A stretch of DNA of 64,000 nucleotides from JAGWBF01 sp965116325 (lineage in GTDB: Bacteria > Chloroflexota > Dehalococcoidia > Lucifugimonadales > JAGWBF01): assembly GCA_965116325.1 (NCBI GenBank), contig OZ220675.1:1302001-1366000 (forward strand), given 5' to 3'. Made by a program: the position numbers and the translations under genes. The notes under the pieces were generated by a model that saw only the letters and a program-made list of their open reading frames with translations, did no database searches and was not told the DNA's origin. Positions 25,701 through 33,774 of this stretch are shown here, one piece after another. The first letter of the stretch is position 1. Every line of letters begins with the position of its first letter.

Positions 25701-28700
25701 ATGGGGTATTTGCCCGAGCCCAGAAAGCAGGGGCTCTATGATCCCGCCTTCGAACATGACGCCTGTGGCGTGGGTGTGGTCGCCGACATCAAGGGCGGCC
25801 GCTCCCATTCCATTATCGAAAAAAGCCTGGAAGTACTGATAAACCTGGGCCATCGAGGGGCCTGCGGCGCCGACCCGGAGACGGGCGACGGGGCCGGCAT
25901 TCTGTTCCAGATGCCCCATGCTTTCTTCAGCCGGACCGTGCCCAGCCTGGGATTTGAGCTGCCTGAGCCGGGGATGTACGGGGTCGGCATGGTCTTCCTC
26001 CCCTGGGACCGGGATGAGTCGTCAAGGTGCCAGGAGATTGTCGAGAATGTAGTGGCGGAGGAAGGGCAGAGGTTCCTGGGATGGCGGGATGTGCCCGTGG
26101 ACTACAATGCCATCGGTTCCCACTCCCGCCAGGTGGCCCCCGTCATAAAGCAGGCCTTCGTGGCTGCAGGCCCTGGCGTCACCGATGAGTCGGAGCTGGG
26201 GCGCAAGCTCTACGTGGTCCGCAAGCGGATAGAGGCCCGCGCCGCCTCCCTCAACCTGGAGAGCCAGGGATGCTTCTACATCCCCAGCTTCTTCACCAAC
26301 CGCATCGTCTATAAGGGGCTGCTCCAAGCCCACCAGATACCCGGTTTCTACCTGGACCTGCAGGAGGCCGACCTGGATACCACCTTCGCCCTGGTACACT
26401 CCCGTTTCAGCACCAACACCCTGGGGTCGTGGCCCCTTGCCCATCCCTACCGCCTGCTGTGCCACAACGGGGAGATAAACACCCTGCGGGGCAACCTGAA
26501 CTGGATGGCTGCCCGGCAGGCCATGTTCTCCTCCCCCCTCTTTGGGGACGATATGGAGAAGCTGTTCCCCATAATCAGGCCCGGACAGAGCGACACCGCC
26601 TGCCTGGACAACGCCCTGGAGCTGCTGCTGGCCACCGGGCGCTCTCTGCCCCACTGCCTCATGATGCTCATTCCTGAGGCCTCGGGGCATCTGGTAGACA
26701 TGCCCCGGGAGAAGCGCGACTTCTACGAGTACCATTCAGCCCTCATGGAACCCTGGGACGGGCCTGCCCTGCTGGCGGTTACCGACGGTGTCCGTGTGGG
26801 CGCCATCCTGGACCGCAATGGCCTGCGTCCCTTCCGGTACCTGGTCACCAAGGACGACCTGCTGGTCATGGCCTCGGAGGCGGGGGTGCTGGATGTCCCG
26901 CCCGAGGATGTCGTCTTCAAGGCCCGCCTGGAGCCGGGCAGGATGTTCCTGGTTGACCCTTCCCAGGGACGGATCATCCAGGACCAGGAGATTAAGTCCG
27001 AGCTTTCCCGGCAGAAGCCCTATGGGCAGTGGCTCTCGGAGAACGTGATAGACCTGGACGACCTGCCCGTACCCCAGGACGTGCCAGCAACCGACTTCGA
27101 CAACCTGCTGGAAAGGCAGAAGGTGTTCGGCTACACCCTGGAAGACCTGCGCATAATCCTGGAACCCATGGCCTCGACGGGCGCGGAACCGGTGGGCTCC
27201 ATGGGCAACGACACCCCCCTGGCGGTGCTGTCGGAGAAGTCGCCACTGCTGTTCAACTATTTCAAACAGCTTTTCGCCCAGGTGACCAATCCCCCGCTGG
27301 ATGCCATCAGGGAGGAGCTGGTCACCTCCACCAGCAGCTTCATCGGCTACGAAAGCAACCTGTTCGACGAAACGCCGGAGCACTGCCGGCAGCTTAGACT
27401 TCCGGAACCTGTCATCACCACCGAGGAGACGGCCAGGATACGCGCCATGGACTCGGGCCCGGTCAGGTCGGCTAACCTCTCCACCCTCTTCCCCGCCGAC
27501 GGGGGTCCTACAGCCATGGAGGATGCCCTGTCCCGCCTCTGCAGTGAGGCAAGCGATGCGGTCGTCGATGGCGCCAGCATCCTCATCCTCTCTGACCGGG
27601 GCGTGGATTCTAGTCACTCCTACATACCCTCGCTTCTTGCCACTGCAGCCGTTCACCACCACCTGATACGGGAGGGGAGCCGTCCCAAGGTAGGGATAGT
27701 GGTCGAATCGGGAGAACCCCGTGAGGTTGCCCACTTCGCCCTCCTCATCGGCTACGGCGCGGGCGCCGTCAACCCATACCTGGCCTTCGAGACCCTGGAG
27801 GACCTGAAGCGCACGGCCATCCTGTCCAATGGCTCGGACCCAAAGGGCCCGGAGAAGAACTACATCAAGGCTGTTCACAAGGGTGTGGTGAAGGTGATGT
27901 CCAAGATGGGCATCTCCACCATTCAGAGCTACCGCGGCGCCCAGATATTCGAAGCTGTGGGCTTGGGGGACGAGGTTATCGACCGGTACTTCACAGCCAC
28001 TCCATCCCAGCTGGGCGGCGTCGGGCTGGATGTCATTCAGGAAGAGACCCTCACAAGGCACCGGCAGGCTTACCCGCCGCAGGCGATGGCCGCCACCCTG
28101 GATTTGGATGTCGGGGGCTACTATCACTGGCGGTGGGATGGCGAGCACCATATGTTCAACCCCAACTCCATTGCCAAGCTGCAGCACTCAACCCAGTCCA
28201 ACAGCTACGCCACCTACCAGGAGTTCGCCGAGCTGGTGGATGGACAGAGCAGGGAGTGCGCCACCATCAGGGGGCTCCTGGGCTTCAAGGAAGGCGTCCA
28301 GCCTCCCGTGGCCCTGGACGAGGTTGAGCCTGCCTCCGAGATAGTGAAGCGGTTCGCCACCGGCGCCATCTCCCTGGGATCCATCAGCAGGGAAGCCCAT
28401 GAAACCCTGGCTATGGCCATGAACCAGATCGGCGCCCGGAGCAACACCGGTGAGGGCGGCGAGGACTACCACCGCTTCACCCCAGACGCCGACGGCAGAT
28501 CACGCAACAGCGCAATCAAGCAGGTCGCCTCGGGGCGCTTCGGCGTCACCAGCAACTACCTGGTCAATGCCCAGGACCTGCAGATAAAGATGGCCCAGGG
28601 GTCCAAGCCTGGCGAGGGCGGGCAGCTTCCCGGGCACAAGGTGGATGAGTACATCGGCTGGGTGCGCCACACCACCCCCGGGGTGGAGCTCATATCTCCG

Positions 28701-30239
28701 CCCCCCCACCACGACATCTACTCCATCGAAGACCTGGCCCAGCTCATATACGATTTGAAGTACACCAACCCCAGCGCTCGCATACACGTTAAGCTGGTAT
28801 CCGAGGTTGGCGTGGGCACCATCGCCGCCGGGGTGTCCAAGGGACACGGCGACGTGGTTCTGATCAGCGGGGATAGCGGCGGCACAGGCGCTTCCCCCGA
28901 ATCTTCCATCAAGAACGCAGGGCTCCCGTGGGAGTTGGGCGTAGCCGAGACCCAGCAGGTCCTGGTTATGAACGACCTGCGAGGACGCATCGTCGTCCAG
29001 GCCGACGGGCAGCTCAAGACGGGGCGGGACGTTGCCATCGCCTGCCTGCTGGGGGCCGAGGAGTTCGGCTTCTCCACAGCGCCCCTGATAACACTGGGGT
29101 GCATCATGCTCAGGAAGTGCCACCTGAACACCTGCTCGGTGGGTATCGCCACCCAGGACCCCGACCTGCGGGCACGCTTCGCCGGCAAGCCGGAGCACGT
29201 GATCAACTATTTCTTCTTCATAGCTGAACATCTGCGGGAGATCATGGCCCAGCTGGGCTTCCGCACGGTGGCCGATATGGTGGGGCGGGTGGATATCCTG
29301 GAAACCGAGGCGGTCATATCTCACTGGAAGACCCGGGGCATAGACCTCACCAACCTGCTGCACATGCCCCAGGTGCCCGAGGATGTGTCCACTCACTGCG
29401 TCCGGGAGCAGGACCATGGCTTGGAGCAGGTCATCGACCGGGAGCTGATCGCCCAGTGCGCCGGTTCCCTAAAGAACGGCTCGCCAATCAAATTGAGCTA
29501 TCCAATACGCAACCACCAGCGCACGGTGGGCGCCATGCTGAGCGGAGAGGTCTCCCTGCGCTACGGTGAGGATGGCCTCCCCGACGACACCATCCAGGTA
29601 GAGTTCAAGGGTTCCGCGGGACAGAGCTTCGGGGCCTTCCTGGCAAAGGGCGTGAGCCTCCACCTGGAGGGAGACGCCAACGATTACATCGGCAAAGGCC
29701 TTTCCGGCGGCAAGATTGTTGTAAGTCCCCCGGCAAGGTCAACCTTCCGCCCCGAGGAGAACGTCATCGTCGGTAACGTGGTGCTGTACGGCGCCACCGA
29801 CGGCAGGATGTTCATACGTGGCTTGGCGGGCGAGCGGTTTGCGGTGCGCAACAGCGGAGCTGAGGCGGTGGTGGAGGGAGTCGGGGACCATGGCTGCGAG
29901 TACATGACCAGGGGCACCGTCGTGGTGCTGGGTCCGACGGGGCGCAACTTCGCCGCTGGGATGAGCGGCGGCATCGCCTACGTCCTCGACGAGGAGGGCA
30001 CGTTCCACCAACGCCACAACCCCGAGATGGTGGACCTGGAGCCGGTGGAGGACGAACGGGACAAGCGAGACTTGAAGGGGCTCATCGAAGAACACTACCG
30101 GCACACCGGCAGCGGCAAAGCCCGGAAGGTGCTGGACGACTGGGAGCGTACGCTGCCCAGGTTCGTGAAGGTGTACCCGCGGGCTTACCGCCGGGCGTTG
30201 GAAGAGGCCGCCGCCCTGGGGAGCGCTTCCCGTGGGTAA
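25701..30239 (+). CDS. gltB: Glutamate synthase large subunit
   Basis: The 1512-residue protein is the size of a full GOGAT alpha subunit. EHDACGVGVV places the N-terminal nucleophile Cys22 after a 21-residue propeptide. The glutaminase domain contains FALVHSRFSTNTLGSWPLAHP. The synthase domain carries FMN-site stretches (SGDSGGTGASPESSIKNAG) and the 3Fe-4S cysteines in CIMLRKCHLNTCSVGIATQ. The C-terminal GXGXG beta-helix domain follows (GDHGCEYMTRGTVVVLG). It converts glutamine and 2-oxoglutarate to two glutamates. GGGAGG precedes the ATG, and gltD overlaps by eight bases. Confidence 0.97.
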   Translation: MGYLPEPRKQGLYDPAFEHDACGVGVVADIKGGRSHSIIEKSLEVLINLGHRGACGADPETGDGAGILFQMPHAFFSRTVPSLGFELPEPGMYGVGMVFLPWDRDESSRCQEIVENVVAEEGQRFLGWRDVPVDYNAIGSHSRQVAPVIKQAFVAAGPGVTDESELGRKLYVVRKRIEARAASLNLESQGCFYIPSFFTNRIVYKGLLQAHQIPGFYLDLQEADLDTTFALVHSRFSTNTLGSWPLAHPYRLLCHNGEINTLRGNLNWMAARQAMFSSPLFGDDMEKLFPIIRPGQSDTACLDNALELLLATGRSLPHCLMMLIPEASGHLVDMPREKRDFYEYHSALMEPWDGPALLAVTDGVRVGAILDRNGLRPFRYLVTKDDLLVMASEAGVLDVPPEDVVFKARLEPGRMFLVDPSQGRIIQDQEIKSELSRQKPYGQWLSENVIDLDDLPVPQDVPATDFDNLLERQKVFGYTLEDLRIILEPMASTGAEPVGSMGNDTPLAVLSEKSPLLFNYFKQLFAQVTNPPLDAIREELVTSTSSFIGYESNLFDETPEHCRQLRLPEPVITTEETARIRAMDSGPVRSANLSTLFPADGGPTAMEDALSRLCSEASDAVVDGASILILSDRGVDSSHSYIPSLLATAAVHHHLIREGSRPKVGIVVESGEPREVAHFALLIGYGAGAVNPYLAFETLEDLKRTAILSNGSDPKGPEKNYIKAVHKGVVKVMSKMGISTIQSYRGAQIFEAVGLGDEVIDRYFTATPSQLGGVGLDVIQEETLTRHRQAYPPQAMAATLDLDVGGYYHWRWDGEHHMFNPNSIAKLQHSTQSNSYATYQEFAELVDGQSRECATIRGLLGFKEGVQPPVALDEVEPASEIVKRFATGAISLGSISREAHETLAMAMNQIGARSNTGEGGEDYHRFTPDADGRSRNSAIKQVASGRFGVTSNYLVNAQDLQIKMAQGSKPGEGGQLPGHKVDEYIGWVRHTTPGVELISPPPHHDIYSIEDLAQLIYDLKYTNPSARIHVKLVSEVGVGTIAAGVSKGHGDVVLISGDSGGTGASPESSIKNAGLPWELGVAETQQVLVMNDLRGRIVVQADGQLKTGRDVAIACLLGAEEFGFSTAPLITLGCIMLRKCHLNTCSVGIATQDPDLRARFAGKPEHVINYFFFIAEHLREIMAQLGFRTVADMVGRVDILETEAVISHWKTRGIDLTNLLHMPQVPEDVSTHCVREQDHGLEQVIDRELIAQCAGSLKNGSPIKLSYPIRNHQRTVGAMLSGEVSLRYGEDGLPDDTIQVEFKGSAGQSFGAFLAKGVSLHLEGDANDYIGKGLSGGKIVVSPPARSTFRPEENVIVGNVVLYGATDGRMFIRGLAGERFAVRNSGAEAVVEGVGDHGCEYMTRGTVVVLGPTGRNFAAGMSGGIAYVLDEEGTFHQRHNPEMVDLEPVEDERDKRDLKGLIEEHYRHTGSGKARKVLDDWERTLPRFVKVYPRAYRRALEEAAALGSASRG

Positions 30240-31683
30240 CCCGACAGGCTTCAAAGAGTACCGCCGCCAACCACCGGAGCGCCGGCCCGTCCAGGAGCGC
30301 ATCCTGGACTACGACGAGTTCTACAAAGAGTGGCCCGAGGAACGCATCCGTGAACAGGGCGCACGGTGCATGAACTGCGCCGTGCCCTTCTGCCACACGG
30401 GCTGCCCCCTGGGAAACATCATCCCTGACTGGAACGACCTGGTGTACCGGGGACGCTGGGAGGAAGCCGTCGCCTCCCTGCTATCGACCAACAACTTCCC
30501 CGAGTTCACAGGGCGCATCTGCCCCGCCCCCTGCGAAGGTTCCTGCGTGCTGGCAATCAACGAGGAACCTGTGACCATCGAGTACATCGAGAAGGCCATC
30601 AGCGACCGGGGCTTCGAGGAGGGCTGGATAGCTGCCCAACCTCCGGCGGTACGCACCGGCAAGAAAGTCGCCGTGGTGGGTTCGGGGCCCGCGGGCTTGG
30701 CCGCAGCCCAGCAGCTTAACCGGGCTGGGCATCACGTAACCGTCTTCGAAAGGGACGACTACATCGGCGGGCTGCTGACCCTGGGCATACCCGACTTCAA
30801 GCTGGACAAAGCCATCGTCCAGCGACGCGTAGATCTGATGGCCCAGGAGGGAATCGAGTTCCGCACGGGCGTCAACGTTGGCATCGACTACCCGGCCCAG
30901 GAGCTGACGGACACCTTCGATGCCGTTTGCCTGGCAGGAGGCGCTACCCACGCCCGCGACTTGGATGTCCCCGGCAGGAACCTGAAGGGCATCCACCTGG
31001 CCATGGAGTACCTGACCCAGCAGAACAAGCTGCTGGCAGGAGAGGCCGTCAGCCCCGGGGAGCGGATCACCGCCGAAGGCAAGCGGGTGGTCATCCTGGG
31101 CGGAGGCGACACGGGAGCGGACTGCCTCGGCACCGCTCACAGGCAGGGGGCCGAGGTAGTCTATCAGTACGAACTTCTGGAAGCCCCGCCCGACAGCCGC
31201 AGTCCCGGCAACCCCTGGCCCCAGTGGCCCATTATCATGAGGTCGTCGGCCGCCCACGAAGAGGGCGGAATCCGGGACTACAGCATCCTGACCAAGGCCT
31301 TCTCAGGGCGGAACGGGCAGGTGGAGAAGCTCCACGCCATAAGGCTGAAGTGGGTGCCCGGCGGACCCGGAGGCCGGCCGGTGATGGAAGAGATTCCCGG
31401 CAGCGAGTTCGACCTGGATGTGGACCTGGTGCTGCTTGCCCTGGGCTTCCTTCACCCCGAGCACGGCGGGCTGCTGACCGACCTCGCTCTCGAGCAGGAT
31501 GCCCGGAGCAACGTCAAGGTGGACGCCCAACGGATGACCAGCAAGCCGGGCATCTTCGCCGCCGGCGACATGGCCCGCGGCCAGTCCCTGGTGGTGTGGG
31601 CCATCGCGGAAGGTCGGGAAGCCGCCCACCACATGGATGCCTACCTCATGGGCTCCACCCAACTCCCCCGCTCCCTGCGCTAG
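30232..31683 (+). CDS. gltD: Glutamate synthase small subunit
   Basis: The 483-residue FAD and Fe-S protein passes NAD(P)H electrons to GltB. The N-terminal cysteine clusters CMNCAVPFCHTGCPLGN and CPAPCEGSC bind 4Fe-4S. VAVVGSGPAGLAAAQQLNRA is the FAD Rossmann motif, VVILGGGDTGADCLGTA the NAD(P)H one, and GIFAAGDMARGQSLVVWAI the closing FAD stretch. It starts at a GTG inside the end of gltB, so the subunits are translationally coupled. Confidence 0.95.
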   Translation: MGNPTGFKEYRRQPPERRPVQERILDYDEFYKEWPEERIREQGARCMNCAVPFCHTGCPLGNIIPDWNDLVYRGRWEEAVASLLSTNNFPEFTGRICPAPCEGSCVLAINEEPVTIEYIEKAISDRGFEEGWIAAQPPAVRTGKKVAVVGSGPAGLAAAQQLNRAGHHVTVFERDDYIGGLLTLGIPDFKLDKAIVQRRVDLMAQEGIEFRTGVNVGIDYPAQELTDTFDAVCLAGGATHARDLDVPGRNLKGIHLAMEYLTQQNKLLAGEAVSPGERITAEGKRVVILGGGDTGADCLGTAHRQGAEVVYQYELLEAPPDSRSPGNPWPQWPIIMRSSAAHEEGGIRDYSILTKAFSGRNGQVEKLHAIRLKWVPGGPGGRPVMEEIPGSEFDLDVDLVLLALGFLHPEHGGLLTDLALEQDARSNVKVDAQRMTSKPGIFAAGDMARGQSLVVWAIAEGREAAHHMDAYLMGSTQLPRSLR

Positions 31684-31739
31684 GCCGGCGCGGACTCCCT
31701 TCCCATTCCTCGAGGCGGACTTTGGAGGACATCGGGGTT

Positions 31740-32329
31740 CCCGCTGCCCTACCGTCGTTCCCACGAAAGCGGGAACCTACCTATGCCAAGGGCACGCCGG
31801 TGGGAGCGTAGACTCCCGCTTTCGCGGGAGTGACGGCAAATCAAGGTGGCCTGTCCGTTCCCCTTCGATTTCCCTCAGGGCGAACGGACAAGGCAAGAGG
31901 CCCTTCGTCACACCCAGCCTGTTATCAGCCTGGCTTTTCTGGATTGCGGCCTCCGCCGCAATGACGACCGGCGTGGCCGGTGTGAGTCAGCGCTGGACTA
32001 AGGCTGGATACGACAAAGGGCCGCACCGTCTTTGGGGCGAACGGACAAGGCAAGAGGCCTCCTACCTTCGTTCCCGTTGCCCCTACCGTCGTTCCCGCGA
32101 AAGCGGCAACCTACCTAGGCCCACGGCGCGACGGAGGGACGTTGACCCCCGACTTCGCAGGAGTGCCTGAAACCTGGGGTCCCTGTCCGTTCACCTTCGA
32201 TTTCCCTCAGGGCGAACGGACAAGGCAAGAGGCCCGTCGTCACACCCAGCCTGTTATCAGCCTGACTCTTCTGGATTGCGGCGTAGGCCGCAATGACGAA
32301 AGGCGTGGCCGGTGTGACTTAGCGCTGGA
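31740..32329. repeat. Tandemly duplicated array of dispersed inverted repeats
   Basis: This gene-free region contains four short inverted-repeat units in the same order twice, about 331-343 bases apart. Unit C is CGTTCCCACGAAAGCGGGAA (31754 and about 32093). Unit D is CTCCCGCTTTCGCGGGAG (31813), degraded at about 32146. Unit B is bounded by TGTCCGTTC and GAACGGACA (31852 and 32184). Unit A is the ATTGCGGC palindrome (31943 and 32275). The linkers, for example CACACCCAGCCTGTTATCAG, are also conserved. A partial B copy is at about 32033. No gene is seen. Confidence 0.85.
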
Positions 32330-32998
32330 CTAAACCGGCCACTGCTCGCCCCGGTATGCCATCTCCCAGAACAGGTACTCGTAACGGAAGCTGGTCAGGT
32401 AGGTCTCTTCCATCCGGGCAATCTCCATGGGGGTTGCTTCCTCAGCTAGCTGGTCGGCCTTGGACCGCGCCCACATGGCTAGGGCCACGTAGTCCGGGTC
32501 GGTGTACATGTCAATCCACTGGGAGTAGAGGGGAGCGTGGGCAGGCTTGCCCTTCCTGGACAGGTGCTCGCCTATCTCCCAGTACCCCCACTGGCAGGGC
32601 AGGAAGCAGGCTGCGAGCTGGCCGAAGGAACCCTGGTGGGCGACGTTCAGCAGGAAGTTGGTGTAGGCCAGGGTGGTGGGGGCGGGCCGGGTGCTTTCCA
32701 GCTCAGCCGGGGTGATGCCGAACTGGGCGCAGTAGCCGCGGTGGAGGTCCATCTCAACGTTCAGTGTGCCGTCCAGGAGCTTGGCGAACCAGCCCATGGT
32801 CTCAAGATCGGGCGCTCTTGCCGATGCCAGGGCCATCATCCTGCTGTACTCGATCAGGTAAACGTAGTCCTGGCAGATGTAGTACTTGAACGCCTCGACG
32901 TCCAGGCTTCCGTCACCGATTCCCGTGATGAAAGGGTGCTCCAGGATGGACCGGCGTATCCCCGAGGCTTTGGCTTCGGCGTCATCTGCAAATCCCAA
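32330..32998 (-). CDS. tenA: TenA/thiaminase II family protein
   Basis: The 222-residue all-helical protein hydrolyses thiamine breakdown products (aminopyrimidine salvage) or thiamine. HPFITGIGDGSLDVEAFKYY, CQDYVYLIEYSRMMALA and CFLPCQWGYWEIG (catalytic Cys region) match TenA, and the length is typical. I chose TTG 32998 because GGAGGT lies six bases upstream; a longer frame starts at 33070 but adds residues atypical of the family. No thiamine riboswitch is visible upstream. Confidence 0.88.
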   Translation of the reverse strand: MGFADDAEAKASGIRRSILEHPFITGIGDGSLDVEAFKYYICQDYVYLIEYSRMMALASARAPDLETMGWFAKLLDGTLNVEMDLHRGYCAQFGITPAELESTRPAPTTLAYTNFLLNVAHQGSFGQLAACFLPCQWGYWEIGEHLSRKGKPAHAPLYSQWIDMYTDPDYVALAMWARSKADQLAEEATPMEIARMEETYLTSFRYEYLFWEMAYRGEQWPV

Positions 32999-33137
32999 AC
33001 CGGCACCTCCAAAGGCGTCGTGCTGCCTGCAAGAGAGGTTACCACACCGGGCGAAACTTCCCCGGTGCATTCAAGATGATCTATTCGGCCGGCCTGCTCC
33101 ACCAGCCAGGGGATAGGTATTTTTAGGACTGGTAGTT

Positions 33138-33171
33138 GGTTGTTGACAACCGAAATTTTATTTGATATGGT
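33138..33171 (+). promoter_or_regulatory. Promoter of the Fur-family gene with overlapping inverted repeat
   Basis: TTGACA (33143-33148) and TATGGT (33166-33171) are spaced by 17 bases. The arms GGTTGT and ACAACC (33138-33151) straddle the -35 and could be a repressor site. Confidence 0.7.
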
Positions 33172-33217
33172 GTCTCGCTTGCTATGATAACTCTACAAGA
33201 CACAAGTACCAATAAGA

Positions 33218-33234
33218 GATACATAGTATCATCA
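33218..33234 (+). promoter_or_regulatory. Operator-like site 1 of the zinc locus
   Basis: GATAC-ATAG-TATCATCA, with palindromic core GATAC-ATA-GTATC. The same 5+8 base pattern recurs at 33697-33713 before the metal-binding lipoprotein. It lies about 40 bases after the predicted transcription start, before the preferred start of the Fur-family gene. Confidence 0.55.
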
Positions 33235-33240
33235 AGAGGT

Positions 33241-33648
33241 GTGGAATACTGCGCACCGGACCTGATGGCGGCGCTGGAGAACCGAGGCCATAGGGCCACC
33301 GCTCCCAGGAAAGCGATAGCCAAGCTTCTGGAGCAGGCCAACGAAGGCTTTACGGCCGAGGCCATCAACGAAAAGCTGCCATCGGTGGGCCGGGCAACGG
33401 TATTCCGGACCATCAAGCTCTTCCTTGAGTTGGGGATGGTCTGCAAGATCCCCATGACGGACGGGTCCCACCTTTACGGCCTTACCCGTTCCGTCTGCTT
33501 CCAATGCGGTGCGATGGTCGAGTTCAAGGCGACTATCCTCAATGGATCGCTCGGAGGTCTAGGTGCCGACGTTCCGGAACAGGTCGTCGACCACCACATT
33601 GAGCTGCATGTGACCTGCGACTATTGCCGCGCCGACAAGGGTAAGTAA
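33241..33648 (+). CDS. Fur-family transcriptional regulator, probably zinc-responsive
   Basis: The protein is about 135 residues with the Fur winged helix (GHRATAPRKAIAKLLEQANEG, then VGRATVFRTIKLFLELGMV) and two CxxC pairs (CFQC and CDYC) for structural zinc. The usual HHHH stretch before the first CxxC is missing (DGSHLYGLTRSVC), so sensing may differ. Starts at ATG 33184, GTG 33241 and ATG 33265 are all in frame. I prefer 33241 because 33184 is almost at the predicted transcription start and an operator-like site lies between. The next gene encodes a zinc-binding lipoprotein, suggesting a Zur role. Confidence 0.85.
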   Translation: MEYCAPDLMAALENRGHRATAPRKAIAKLLEQANEGFTAEAINEKLPSVGRATVFRTIKLFLELGMVCKIPMTDGSHLYGLTRSVCFQCGAMVEFKATILNGSLGGLGADVPEQVVDHHIELHVTCDYCRADKGK

Positions 33649-33696
33649 AGGGTTTGCTCCAACCGGTTGAAACGGCAGTGTCGCGAGGCTCTTCAT

Positions 33697-33713
33697 GATA
33701 CTGCATATCATCA
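33697..33713 (+). promoter_or_regulatory. Operator-like site 2 of the zinc locus
   Basis: GATAC-TGCA-TATCATCA, within an inverted repeat ATGATA-CTGCA-TATCAT (33695-33711). It matches site 1 in 13 of 17 bases and lies 62 bases before the lipoprotein start codon. Confidence 0.6.
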
Positions 33714-33774
33714 CAGCATAAGACACGGTATATCCGGTCCATAGAGAAATCCCAAAACAGAAGGAGAACTTGGA

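Noticed and set aside
31684..32329. Insertion sequence or transposon remnant
   Set aside because: The region has short inverted repeats and a duplication, but no transposase fragment is recognisable on either strand.
32999..33140. Thiamine riboswitch upstream of tenA
   Set aside because: The leader is short and I found no CTGAGA/ACCTGA-type THI-box elements.
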